Assembly: GCA_016789905.1 (NCBI GenBank)
Contig: JAEUQC010000043.1
Coordinates: 1-48,663 of the forward strand
Direction: 5' to 3'
DNA length: 48,663 bases
Source: Bryobacterales bacterium
GTDB taxonomy: Bacteria > Acidobacteriota > Terriglobia > Bryobacterales > Bryobacteraceae
Position 1 is the first letter of the stretch. Each line of letters begins with the position of its first letter. Both the position numbers and the translations under genes were made by a program. Below, in pieces: positions 1 to 7,219 of the stretch. The notes under the pieces are model-generated. The model was given only the letters and a program-made list of their open reading frames with translations, was not told the origin of the DNA and ran no database searches.

Positions 1-1
1 G

Positions 2-97
2 TCGGTGTTGAAGGCAGGGGTTTTGGTGGGAGTGTCGCTGGGAATCTTGTATCTGTACCGGTTTGCGCTGTTCGCAGTTACGTTTCGAAGTACGTGA
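2..97 (+). CDS. C-terminal tail of an unknown membrane protein (partial)
   Basis: An open frame runs in from the left edge and stops at TGA 95-97. Its 31 residues contain one strongly hydrophobic stretch (roughly residues 5-28, rich in Leu, Val, Gly and Phe) and a short polar end, as expected for a last transmembrane helix. There is too little to name a family. The neighbouring restriction-modification genes follow in the same direction after about 45 bases, but nothing links them functionally. It could also be a chance frame. Confidence 0.3.
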   Translation, partial: SVLKAGVLVGVSLGILYLYRFALFAVTFRST

Positions 98-141
98 GGC
101 GGTAGGCTAAGAATGGAGACTACGTTGGAATTGGAGCACGT

Positions 142-1839
142 TTGGCAGGCGGCGAGACACACATTCGGACAATGCGCGGGACACAGCTTTCCCTGGTCCC
201 CCCAGAATCAGCACTGACGTCAACGGCGCAAGGAGCTGTGTTTACAAGGCGCTGGGTGGTGGACCTGGTGCTCGATCTGGCGGGATATACGCCCGACAAA
301 AATCTCTCCACACTGGTAGCAGTGGAGCCGTCGGCAGGGGAGGGGGCATTCCTTGGACCAATGGTCGAACGGCTGCTTGCCTCGGTTGCGAACCAAGGGG
401 GAGACGTTCGTGACTGTGGAAAGGCTCTAGTCGCATTTGAGTTGGATGGGTTGAGTACGGAACGGACGCGGGCGTTGGTGCGCGCGGAGCTTAGGAAGCA
501 TCGGGTTCCGGAGATTACGGCGGATGCGCTGGCGACGAGTTGGGTTCGGTGCGGGGACTATCTAGTCGATTCCACTTCAATTGAGGCGGATTTCGTGGTG
601 GGTAACCCGCCTTACATTCGGGCGGAAGAAATACCGGCCGAGCAGGCAGCGTTTTATCGGCGTTGTTTTCCGACAATGCGAGGCCGGGCGGATATCTACA
701 TTGCGTTTTTTGAGGCAGCGCTGCTGCAGTTGCGCGAGCACGGTACCTGCGCATTTATTTGCGCCGACCGTTGGATGCGGAATCAATACGGCGGCGGGTT
801 ACGGGAGATGATCACGGGCGGCTACGCGCTTGATGTCGTTGTAGAAATGCATGAGGCGAATGCCTTCGAAGACGAAGTGGACGCCTATCCGGCAATCACA
901 GTGATTCGAAAGCGGGCCCAGCAGACGACGGTGGTAGCGGCAATGCCGGCAACGGTGGAGAACACAGCAAAATCAGCGCTCACGGATGCCCTGTTAAGTG
1001 GAGGCGTTGGGCCATCCGTTCCTGGGTTGCGGATAGCTAGATTGGACCGTTGGTTCCAGGGGGATACGCCCTGGCCATGCCAATCGCCGGAACAGTTGGA
1101 ATTGTTGCGACAGTTGGAAGACCGGTTTCCGTTGTTGGAAGCCTACGCCCGGGTCGGCATTGGCGTGGCGACAGGAAACGACGGCGTATTCGTGACGAAG
1201 AATGAAAAGTTGGTGGAGCCATCGCGTTTGCTTAAGTTAGCGATGGCGAAGGATCTAAGCACCGGCCGTCTTTGCTGGTCAGGCCAATATTTGGTCGACC
1301 CTTGGGAACGGGAGGGCCTTGCCGATTTGGCCGCTTACCCGCAGTTGGCAGCGTATTTCGCAGAACACGAGACCGCCTTGAAGCGTCGGCACACGGCAAT
1401 GAACAACCCACGAAACTGGTACAGGACAATAGACCGGGTCACGCATTCACTCGCCGCTAAAAGAAAACTGTACATTGCCGACATCAAGGATGTATTGAAC
1501 CCCGTGCTGGACGACGGGGAGACGTATCCGCACCACAACCTGTACTTTGTGGCCTCGGAAGATTGGGATTTGGAAGTGCTGGGTGGGCTGCTATTGTCGG
1601 CGATTGGACAGTTTTTCGTGGAGTCCTACGGAGTGCGCATGCGCGGCGGATATTTGCGTTTTCAAGCACAGTATTTGCGGCGAATCCGTGTTCCTGCACC
1701 GAATTCAGTGACGTTGAACATCGCCGGGGAATTGCGGGAAGCATTCAGAGCAAGGAACCGGGATCAGGCAACTGCGGCCGCGTTGGTAGCGTACGGGATT
1801 AGTCCAACGCAATTGGAGGCGGCGATTGGACATCGATAG
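142..1839 (+). CDS. N6-adenine DNA methyltransferase of a type II R-M system (PaeR7I/XhoI group)
   Basis: Cytoplasmic DNA methyltransferase expected to methylate adenine in the site cut by the downstream endonuclease. The S-adenosylmethionine-binding motif I (PSAGEGAF) is at residues 63-70 and the catalytic motif IV NPPY at 155-158, the order of the gamma class of N6-adenine enzymes; the C-terminal third would be the target recognition region. Size (565 aa) fits stand-alone type II enzymes of this group. The start is TTG 142, with GGAG (133-136) five bases before it; an ATG at 172 is an alternative without a good ribosome site and would remove only ten residues. The 3' end overlaps the endonuclease gene by 14 bases, so the two are translated together. 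The partner endonuclease identifies the probable specificity (CTCGAG); the methylase alone would not. Confidence 0.93.
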   Translation: MAGGETHIRTMRGTQLSLVPPESALTSTAQGAVFTRRWVVDLVLDLAGYTPDKNLSTLVAVEPSAGEGAFLGPMVERLLASVANQGGDVRDCGKALVAFELDGLSTERTRALVRAELRKHRVPEITADALATSWVRCGDYLVDSTSIEADFVVGNPPYIRAEEIPAEQAAFYRRCFPTMRGRADIYIAFFEAALLQLREHGTCAFICADRWMRNQYGGGLREMITGGYALDVVVEMHEANAFEDEVDAYPAITVIRKRAQQTTVVAAMPATVENTAKSALTDALLSGGVGPSVPGLRIARLDRWFQGDTPWPCQSPEQLELLRQLEDRFPLLEAYARVGIGVATGNDGVFVTKNEKLVEPSRLLKLAMAKDLSTGRLCWSGQYLVDPWEREGLADLAAYPQLAAYFAEHETALKRRHTAMNNPRNWYRTIDRVTHSLAAKRKLYIADIKDVLNPVLDDGETYPHHNLYFVASEDWDLEVLGGLLLSAIGQFFVESYGVRMRGGYLRFQAQYLRRIRVPAPNSVTLNIAGELREAFRARNRDQATAAALVAYGISPTQLEAAIGHR

Positions 1840-2590
1840 GGAATTACGGGTTGCGGTACAGAGCTATTGGACGGGACGGGCATCGAATCGGGCGAAGCAA
1901 GAGGGATTGGGCCGGCGAGATGCCGGAGCTCGGGGAGAGGTAACGGGCGGCGGGCAGATGGCCGCGTTGGAGCATCTGATTTCCAAACTGTTGGTTGCGT
2001 CTGGTGTACGTCCGGAAGATATTCGCACACGAACAGAACTGGAACTGCCGGGCCATTTCCGGGCAACAAAAAAATGGGATCTGGTAGTTGTTTCGCAGGG
2101 ACGTTTGGTGGCTGCAATGGAATTCAAGTCGCAGGCGGGCGACTCCATCGGGAACAATGTAAACAACCGCAGCGAGGAGGCGCTGGGGAGTGCAAGCGAT
2201 ATTTGGACGGCGTATCGGGAGGGCCGCTTTGGAGCCTCTCCCGCTCCGTTCCTTGGATATTTTTTCTTGCTGGAGGATCAGGACAAGGTCAACGTTCCCG
2301 TTCGAAACAAGGAACCACATTTCCCTGTTGATCCCGCGTTTCGAGGAGAGACGCCGAGACGAGGACGCGACGGGCAGCCGGTGTTTGCCGGGATATCCTA
2401 TGCCAGGCGATATGAGTTGCTATGCCGCCGGTTGGTGCTTGAGCGGATCTACACCTCGGCCTGTTTTGTGATGGCAACCAATGAGAAGGAAACTCGGATT
2501 ACACAGCCGGCGGAGGATCTGGCGTTTGCCAGGTTTGCCGCCACGCTGCGAGGACACGTGGTTGGTCTGTTGTCGGGCCTGCCAGGCTAG
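1826..2590 (+). CDS. Type II restriction endonuclease, XhoI/PaeR7I family (predicted CTCGAG specificity)
   Basis: Predicted homodimeric endonuclease cutting unmodified CTCGAG. At 254 aa it matches the size of XhoI and PaeR7I (about 245 aa), and the whole chain follows that family as I remember it: the QSYWTGRASN start region, the AMEFKSQAGDSIGNNVNNR core, the EDQDKV and PHFPVDPAF segments and the RRYELLCRRLVL helix. The PD-(D/E)xK site reads Asp85 - 13 residues - Glu99-Phe-Lys101. Start is TTG 1826, seven bases after GGAGG (1814-1818) and inside the end of the methylase gene; this gives a family-like length, whereas internal ATGs would cut off the conserved N-terminus. No C-protein (controller) gene is visible. 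All motif residues are intact, so it should be active. Confidence 0.93.
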   Translation: MDIDRELRVAVQSYWTGRASNRAKQEGLGRRDAGARGEVTGGGQMAALEHLISKLLVASGVRPEDIRTRTELELPGHFRATKKWDLVVVSQGRLVAAMEFKSQAGDSIGNNVNNRSEEALGSASDIWTAYREGRFGASPAPFLGYFFLLEDQDKVNVPVRNKEPHFPVDPAFRGETPRRGRDGQPVFAGISYARRYELLCRRLVLERIYTSACFVMATNEKETRITQPAEDLAFARFAATLRGHVVGLLSGLPG

Positions 2591-2639
2591 CCCCCCATGA
2601 CACCGGCGCTGAAGGGAGCTATGATCCTGGAAGAACGCC

Positions 2640-3917
2640 ATGTCCACCAGACGCCAGATTTTACAAACTGCCGTGGCACCGATGATTGTGCCGAGTGTTG
2701 TGCTGGGACAGCGTGCCGGGGCCGTGCCGCCCAGTGACAGGATTCTTTTCGGCGGCATCGGTATCGGTTCACGCGGAGCCCACGTGCTGAGCAAGCTGCT
2801 CAAGATTCCGCAAGCCAAATTCATCGCGATCTGCGACGTGCGGAATGAACGGCGAGAGACCATCAAATCCACCGCCGACCAGAACTACGGCGACCGCGAC
2901 TGCCAGATGTACGGCGACCAGTATGAGTTGCTGGCGCGACAGGACATCGACGCCGTGCTCATTGCCACCGGCGACCGCTGGCACACGCCGCTATCGATCA
3001 TCGCGGCGCAACACGGCAAAGACGTCTACTGCGAAAAGCCGTGTTCAATGTCGATTGAAGAAAGCTGGGCGCTGGGCGACGCGTTCCGCCGGTATGGCAA
3101 ACTCTACCAGGCCGGCTGCCAGCGACGGAATGGCGCGAATTTTCAGCTTTGCAAAGACCTTCTGAAATCGGGCGCGCTGGGCAAGTTGAAAACGCTGTAC
3201 GCAAACGTCGGGCCGTCGGTGAATTGGCCGCCGCTGCCAAGCCGGGACTGGCTGGCCGAAGAGCCGCTGCCCGCCAAACAGGTGCTGGATTGGGACCGCT
3301 GGCTGGGGCCGGCCCCGTGGCGTCCGTACCACTCCTCCTATGTGCGCGGCGGCTGGCGGAACTTCTACGACTTTCATGGCGGCGGGATTCTGGAATGGGG
3401 CTCGCACACCGTGGACCTCTGCCACTGGGCGGCGGACCTCGACGACACGCAGCCAGTGGAGTATGAACCGGTTGGCACCAACACCGGCCCGTATTTCGTG
3501 AACTGCACGTACGCCAATGGCGTGAAACTGGTGATGCGTGACAACGGATGGGACGGCGCGTTGAAGACCGGATCGTGCAGCTTCCGCATTGAGGGCGACA
3601 AGGGTTGGGTGGAGACGGGCGATGCGACGAAGATCGAATGCTCCGATAACATCAAGCCCTTGCTGCGACCGACCGAAGACGCGCGGATGGCCCTGGAAAA
3701 CCACGTCAACGAACTGGTGCGATGCATCAAGACGCGGCAGGCACCGGCGGCGAGCGCGGCGGCGGCCGCCAATTCGCACGTCACTTGCCATGCAGCATTT
3801 ATTGCCTATCAACGAGGCAAGACGCTGCAGTGGGACACCAACAAGCGCGCATTCACCAACGATGAGATTGCCAACCGGATGCGGTCGCGCGCGTTGCGCG
3901 AGCCGTGGCGCATTTGA
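2640..3917 (+). CDS. Gfo/Idh/MocA-family oxidoreductase with twin-arginine signal
   Basis: NAD(P)-dependent oxidoreductase of the glucose-fructose oxidoreductase/inositol dehydrogenase fold, likely acting on a sugar or cyclitol outside the cytoplasmic membrane. The N-terminus TRRQIL followed by a hydrophobic run and PSVVLG is a Tat signal, so the protein would be exported folded with its cofactor. The Rossmann glycine motif (GIGIGSRGAH) is near residues 39-48 and the family signature EKP occurs in GKDVYCEKPCS; the C-terminal half is the usual alpha/beta substrate domain. GGAAG precedes ATG 2640 by six bases. The HEAT-repeat gene starts 17 bases after its stop, so they are probably one transcript. 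Substrate cannot be told from sequence. Confidence 0.92.
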   Translation: MSTRRQILQTAVAPMIVPSVVLGQRAGAVPPSDRILFGGIGIGSRGAHVLSKLLKIPQAKFIAICDVRNERRETIKSTADQNYGDRDCQMYGDQYELLARQDIDAVLIATGDRWHTPLSIIAAQHGKDVYCEKPCSMSIEESWALGDAFRRYGKLYQAGCQRRNGANFQLCKDLLKSGALGKLKTLYANVGPSVNWPPLPSRDWLAEEPLPAKQVLDWDRWLGPAPWRPYHSSYVRGGWRNFYDFHGGGILEWGSHTVDLCHWAADLDDTQPVEYEPVGTNTGPYFVNCTYANGVKLVMRDNGWDGALKTGSCSFRIEGDKGWVETGDATKIECSDNIKPLLRPTEDARMALENHVNELVRCIKTRQAPAASAAAAANSHVTCHAAFIAYQRGKTLQWDTNKRAFTNDEIANRMRSRALREPWRI

Positions 3918-3934
3918 GCGAAGGAGAACGAAAG

Positions 3935-4633
3935 ATGCCACAGACACCATCCACCACACCCGTTGTCGCCGCGGCGAAACCGAAGCCGCCGGAGCCGCCG
4001 CCTTCGCTCCGGGAAGGAGACCTCGCCGCGCTGGCGGCGCCGGCTCTGATTGCGATTCTGAAAGATGCCGCGGCACCCGAGTTCAGGAAGGCCAAGGCCT
4101 GTGTGCGTCTTGGCGAACTAGGCGCGAGGGAGGCCGTGCCGCTGCTGGCGGCGCTGTTGGACGATGAACACTTAAGCGTCTACGCGCGCTACGGACTGGA
4201 GCCGATTAAAGACCCGTCGGTGGACGACGCGTTGCGCGCGGCGGCGGGCAAGCTGAAGGGCGTTCGGCAGATCGGGGTGATTAACTCGATCAACAAGCGC
4301 CGCGATTACAAAGCCGGGCCGATGCTGGCGAAGATGATCCACGGCACCGATGTGGATTTGGCGCGGGCGGCAGCGGCGGCGCTGGGCAGCGTGGGCGGTA
4401 CGTCGGCGATGCGTGACCTGCAGGCGGCGTTGCCAAAGACGAGTGGCATGACGCGGATGGCGGTGGCCGATGCGTCGCTGGTGTGCGCAGAGCGCCTGCT
4501 GGAAGAAGGCAAACGGGAGGAGGCGATGGCGTTTTATACGGCGTTGACCGCGCCCGATGTTCCGAAGCCGGTGCGACTGGCGGCAATGAACGGGATTTTG
4601 CGGGAGGAGTCACCGGCCCGGCGGCCGCGGTAG
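3935..4633 (+). CDS. HEAT-repeat-like helical protein
   Basis: A 232-residue protein of repeated helical units: a Pro/Ala-rich start (about residues 1-30) is followed by helix pairs with the HEAT/PBS-lyase pattern, for example LAALAAPALIAILKD, REAVPLLAALLDDEHLSVYARYGLEPI and DLARAAAAALGSVGGTSAMRDL. Such proteins usually bind other proteins; no enzyme motif is seen. ATG 3935 is chosen because AAGGAG (3921-3926) sits eight bases upstream; a longer frame from GTG 3905 would overlap the preceding gene and lacks a ribosome site. It lies immediately behind the Tat-exported Gfo/Idh oxidoreductase, a pairing that suggests a shared transcript, but has no signal peptide of its own from this start. It converges on the ABC-F gene with a 63-base gap. 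Confidence 0.7.
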   Translation: MPQTPSTTPVVAAAKPKPPEPPPSLREGDLAALAAPALIAILKDAAAPEFRKAKACVRLGELGAREAVPLLAALLDDEHLSVYARYGLEPIKDPSVDDALRAAAGKLKGVRQIGVINSINKRRDYKAGPMLAKMIHGTDVDLARAAAAALGSVGGTSAMRDLQAALPKTSGMTRMAVADASLVCAERLLEEGKREEAMAFYTALTAPDVPKPVRLAAMNGILREESPARRPR

Positions 4634-4696
4634 GTGCATGGCTGAGATCGGCGAAAGCGCACGCGCGGTCTGGTTTGCATTGACCGGAACCGGCGA

Positions 4697-6070
4697 TCAC
4701 CTCGGTTTGGGCTCCATTGCGAAGGTGTGAGTGGCGAGGGCTTCGGAGAACGCCGCATCGTGACTCACAAATAGAATGGTCCCGTCCCATTGTTGGAGCG
4801 TCTCCAGAAGCGCCCGCCGCGCCTCAATTTCCAGGTGATTCGTTGGTTCGTCGAGAAGGAGGACGTTGGCGCCATTCACCAGGAGCACGGCAAGCGCCGT
4901 CTTGGCACGCTCGCCCAAGCTGAGTTGACGAATGGGAACCTGGACGTTGGCGCGTGGAAGTTTCAGACAGGCGAAGATCGTCTGGACCCAGGTGCGGTCC
5001 GGGTTTTCGCGGAGGCAGATTTCGAGCGGCGTCTGATTGGACGCAAGGGTCTCCGCTTCCTGGGCAAAGTAGCCAAGTTTCACTTGGCGGCCGAATTGAA
5101 TAGCGCCTTCCGTTGGTTGCAACTCGCCCCGAATGGCGCGGAAGAGTGTGGTCTTGCCGGCGCCGTTGGGACCGGAGATGGCCCAGCGTTCGCCGCGGCG
5201 AATGGTGAGTTGACAGCCTTGGACGATGGGCCGCTCCGCATAGGCGAGCGTTACGTTTTTAAGCGTGATGGGAGGGTCCGACGGACGAACGGAGTTCTGA
5301 AAATCGAGCTTGGGGATGGGCTGCTCTTCCCAGGGCTTTTTTGTTCGCATTTCAGTGGGCAGGCGCTCTCGCAGAAGTCGGCCGGTGCGGGCAACCTTGG
5401 CGGATTTCGCGTTGTAGAAGGCGCGGCTAATGGCGCCGCCCGGAGGTGCGTCAGCCACTTTGGCGGCGAGTTGGTCTCGCCGTTCGGCGGCGCGATGGAG
5501 CGACTTGATTTGCCGCTGCTCGGATTCGTAATTTGCCCACTGGTGTTGGTTGGCGAGTTGAGTCTGGTGCTGGTAAAACTCGTAGCCGCCGTTGTATTGG
5601 TGAAACTGCCCGCGCCGGATTTCGAAGACGCGCGTGGAGACCGCACGAAGAAAATCTTCGTCGTGAGAGACAAAGAGGACAGTCCGGTCGCGGCGCAGGA
5701 GTTGATGGGTGAGCCAGTGACGGCCAGGCGCGTCGAGGTGATTTGTAGGTTCATCGAGAAGGAGAATATCGGCGCCGGCGGCGAGCACATGGGCCAGATG
5801 GGCTCGGCTGCGTTGGCCGGCGGACTGCCGAATATCACCATCGTTTGCCTGTAAGCAAATGGCGAGAAGCAGACCACGGCGCTTGGCAATGCGACCTTCA
5901 TCGGGCGACTGCTCCTCATTGAGAATACGAAGCAGCGAAGACTTCCCTGCCCCGTTGGGGCCGACGAGCGCAATGCGATCGCCAGGGTTAATTTCAAAAT
6001 CCACCGCTTGAAATAGCGGATGCTCCTGCGCGTAGCGAAGCGCAAGGCCACGAGCCTGCAATAGTGACAT
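4697..6070 (-). CDS. ABC-F family ATPase, Vga/VmlR-like (possible ribosome-protection protein)
   Basis: Soluble twin-ATPase without membrane helices, hence ABC-F: Walker A GPNGAGKS (37-44), Walker B ILLLDE (102-107) and SHDE in the first domain, a charged helical linker (about 145-245), then a second set (GPNGAGKT, signature SLGER, LLLDEPTNHL, SHDA). Only nine residues separate the Q-loop glutamine (74) from the first signature SAGQR (83-87); from memory this short spacing matches Vga(A)/VmlR antibiotic-resistance ABC-Fs rather than EttA-type factors, which carry an 'arm' here. The likely role is displacement of a ribosome-bound antibiotic, but a translation-factor role cannot be excluded. 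Start ATG 6070 (MSLLQARG) is preferred; an in-frame ATG at 6103 would add eleven residues but lies at the presumed promoter. GGGGAG lies 12 bases before the chosen start. Confidence 0.92.
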   Translation of the reverse strand: MSLLQARGLALRYAQEHPLFQAVDFEINPGDRIALVGPNGAGKSSLLRILNEEQSPDEGRIAKRRGLLLAICLQANDGDIRQSAGQRSRAHLAHVLAAGADILLLDEPTNHLDAPGRHWLTHQLLRRDRTVLFVSHDEDFLRAVSTRVFEIRRGQFHQYNGGYEFYQHQTQLANQHQWANYESEQRQIKSLHRAAERRDQLAAKVADAPPGGAISRAFYNAKSAKVARTGRLLRERLPTEMRTKKPWEEQPIPKLDFQNSVRPSDPPITLKNVTLAYAERPIVQGCQLTIRRGERWAISGPNGAGKTTLFRAIRGELQPTEGAIQFGRQVKLGYFAQEAETLASNQTPLEICLRENPDRTWVQTIFACLKLPRANVQVPIRQLSLGERAKTALAVLLVNGANVLLLDEPTNHLEIEARRALLETLQQWDGTILFVSHDAAFSEALATHTFAMEPKPR

Positions 6071-6124
6071 GACGCACGTCCACTCCCCGTTCGGGGATTT
6101 CATCTAAGGGGGCGAGAGTGTCAA
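6071..6124 (-). promoter_or_regulatory. Candidate promoter and SD-sequestering hairpin of the ABC-F gene
   Basis: On the minus strand a perfect TTGACA (6124-6119) is followed after 16 bases by TGAAAT (6102-6097, 4/6 match to TATAAT). Downstream, TCCCC-GAAC-GGGGA (6097-6084) forms a 5-bp hairpin whose 3' arm contains the only plausible Shine-Dalgarno sequence (GGGGAG, 6088-6083). Translational or attenuation control is common for Vga/VmlR-type ABC-F genes; whether this small hairpin matters is inference. Confidence 0.35.
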
Positions 6125-6165
6125 CTAGAGGCGCATCAGGGGCGCGGCAACCGCGCATCCACATC

Positions 6166-6858
6166 CTACCCTACTTCGGCCGGGTCGCGCCACTGCAACA
6201 CTCGTTCCGATGGTGGACCGTGGCGTCGCGTGATGACGATTCGGGCCGGCTGCTTCACCCGAAAGACCAGGCCTTGCGAACTGCTCACTTGTATGTTTGC
6301 CGGCGTGAACGAAGTCTCGGTGACTTCGACATAAACCGGTTCCTCATCGCTGCCGGCGGACGCCACTCGCACTTCCGCCGTCGCGCTCCCCGCTGTGTTC
6401 TCCAGTTTGTACCTGCCCGGTTCAAGGAGAGAAGTGGCGTAGATGTCTCCGTTGCCGAGTCGCGCGGTATCGAAGATGGTCCTCTCTGTTCCGGCGGTGA
6501 CCGTGGCGGAATAGCCGTCGCCCCCGGACGCATGAAAAAGAACGAAACCGTTTGGGGCGACTCGGAGGGCCTCACAAATAATCGGCCCGTGGCGAGCAAG
6601 AGCAGCCAAATGGATCTCAATCTGCCGTTCGCCAGCGGGGTCAACATCGAATACGGTGCTGGCCACGCGGCGGCCCTGCCGGTGGACGCCGACATCATAC
6701 GTGCCGGGCTCGGAAAACTGGTGGATCACCATGCCGAGGGGGCCGAGCGCTCCGCTGTCCTGATTCACGATGTTGAGGATTTGGAAATTAATTCTTGCGT
6801 TCACGGGCCAATAGCTACGTAGTGAAACGCAGCCACATGGCGTATCATCCATTCGCAT
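6166..6858 (-). CDS. Hypothetical beta-rich protein
   Basis: I do not recognise a named family. The 230-residue protein is rich in alternating beta-strand patterns and has two sections that look like immunoglobulin- or cupredoxin-like sandwiches (for example GTYDVGVHRQGRRVASTVF, PGRYKLENTAG and TSFTPANIQVSSSQGLVFRV). There is no clear signal peptide, CxxCH or catalytic motif. The opposite-strand frame over the same bases has arginine- and histidine-rich low-complexity composition, so the minus reading is taken as the gene. It is divergent from the PadR gene, and both start regions lie within one inverted repeat, so the PadR protein may control it. ATG 6852 (MDDTPCG) is an equally possible start. 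Confidence 0.6.
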   Translation of the reverse strand: MRMDDTPCGCVSLRSYWPVNARINFQILNIVNQDSGALGPLGMVIHQFSEPGTYDVGVHRQGRRVASTVFDVDPAGERQIEIHLAALARHGPIICEALRVAPNGFVLFHASGGDGYSATVTAGTERTIFDTARLGNGDIYATSLLEPGRYKLENTAGSATAEVRVASAGSDEEPVYVEVTETSFTPANIQVSSSQGLVFRVKQPARIVITRRHGPPSERVLQWRDPAEVG

Positions 6859-6899
6859 AGTAGTTTATCTAGAGGTAGACGTGTATACTATGCCTATGG
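6849..6899. promoter_or_regulatory. Inverted repeat across the divergent PadR / hypothetical-gene start region (operator candidate)
   Basis: The plus strand reads GCATAGTA at 6855-6862 and TACTATGC at 6886-6893, a perfect 8-bp inverted repeat with a 23-base spacer. The similarity extends outward: TACTATGCCTATGG rightwards and TACTATGCGAATGG leftwards agree at 12 of 14 bases. Each arm contains the possible start codon of one of the two divergent genes. PadR proteins commonly repress their own operon through such dyads; that this is the operator is inference. Confidence 0.5.
6884..6889 (+). promoter_or_regulatory. -10-like element before padR-type gene
   Basis: TATACT, one mismatch from consensus, ends six bases before ATG 6896. 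If used, transcription would begin at about that ATG and the mRNA would be leaderless. It lies inside the right arm of the inverted repeat, so a bound repressor would cover it. Confidence 0.4.
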
Positions 6900-7216
6900 C
6901 GGAGATCGTACAAGGCACGTTGAACATGTTGATCCTGCAGGCGCTGGTGCGGGAGAAGGCAAATGGGTATGAGATCGCCAAACGGATTGAAGCGATGTCG
7001 GACGAGGCGCTCGTGGTGGAACACGGCTCGCTGTACCCGGCTCTGCGGCGGCTGGAGGGAAACGGCTGGGTGAAGGCGGCGTGGGAGGTCTCGGCGACAA
7101 ACCGGCGGGCGCGGTTTTATTCGCTGACAGCGGCGGGCCGGAGACAAGTGGAGGTGGAGCGAACGCGCTGGGAAGCGGCGGTACTGGCGATCACGCGCGT
7201 CATGAGAACGGCCTAA
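6890..7216 (+). CDS. PadR-family transcriptional regulator
   Basis: Small winged-helix regulator (108 aa from this start). The PadR hallmarks are present: EIVQGTLNMLILQAL at the N-terminus, GYEIAKRIE in the first helices, HGSLYPALRRLEGNGWV for the recognition helix and wing, and RRARFYSLTAAGRRQV for the strand and dimer helix. It stops three bases before the permease gene, the standard acidobacterial arrangement in which this subfamily presumably represses the following ADOP permease. The start is uncertain: GTG 6881 has GAGG five bases upstream, while ATG 6890 and ATG 6896 fit homologue length and the -10-like TATACT. Confidence 0.92.
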   Translation: MPMAEIVQGTLNMLILQALVREKANGYEIAKRIEAMSDEALVVEHGSLYPALRRLEGNGWVKAAWEVSATNRRARFYSLTAAGRRQVEVERTRWEAAVLAITRVMRTA

Positions 7217-7219
7217 GCG

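Noticed and set aside
142..1839. Reading the methyltransferase as part of a BREX or type III system
   Set aside because: No helicase, phosphatase or BREX accessory gene follows; the next gene is an unmistakable XhoI-type endonuclease.
4790..5854. A 354-codon plus-strand frame over the ABC-F gene
   Set aside because: It is the antisense of two complete ATPase domains; no start signal or known motif.
6118..6822. A 234-codon plus-strand frame opposite the hypothetical gene 6166-6858
   Set aside because: Low-complexity Arg/His-rich translation; the minus-strand product has regular beta-strand patterning. Some doubt remains because neither has a recognised family.
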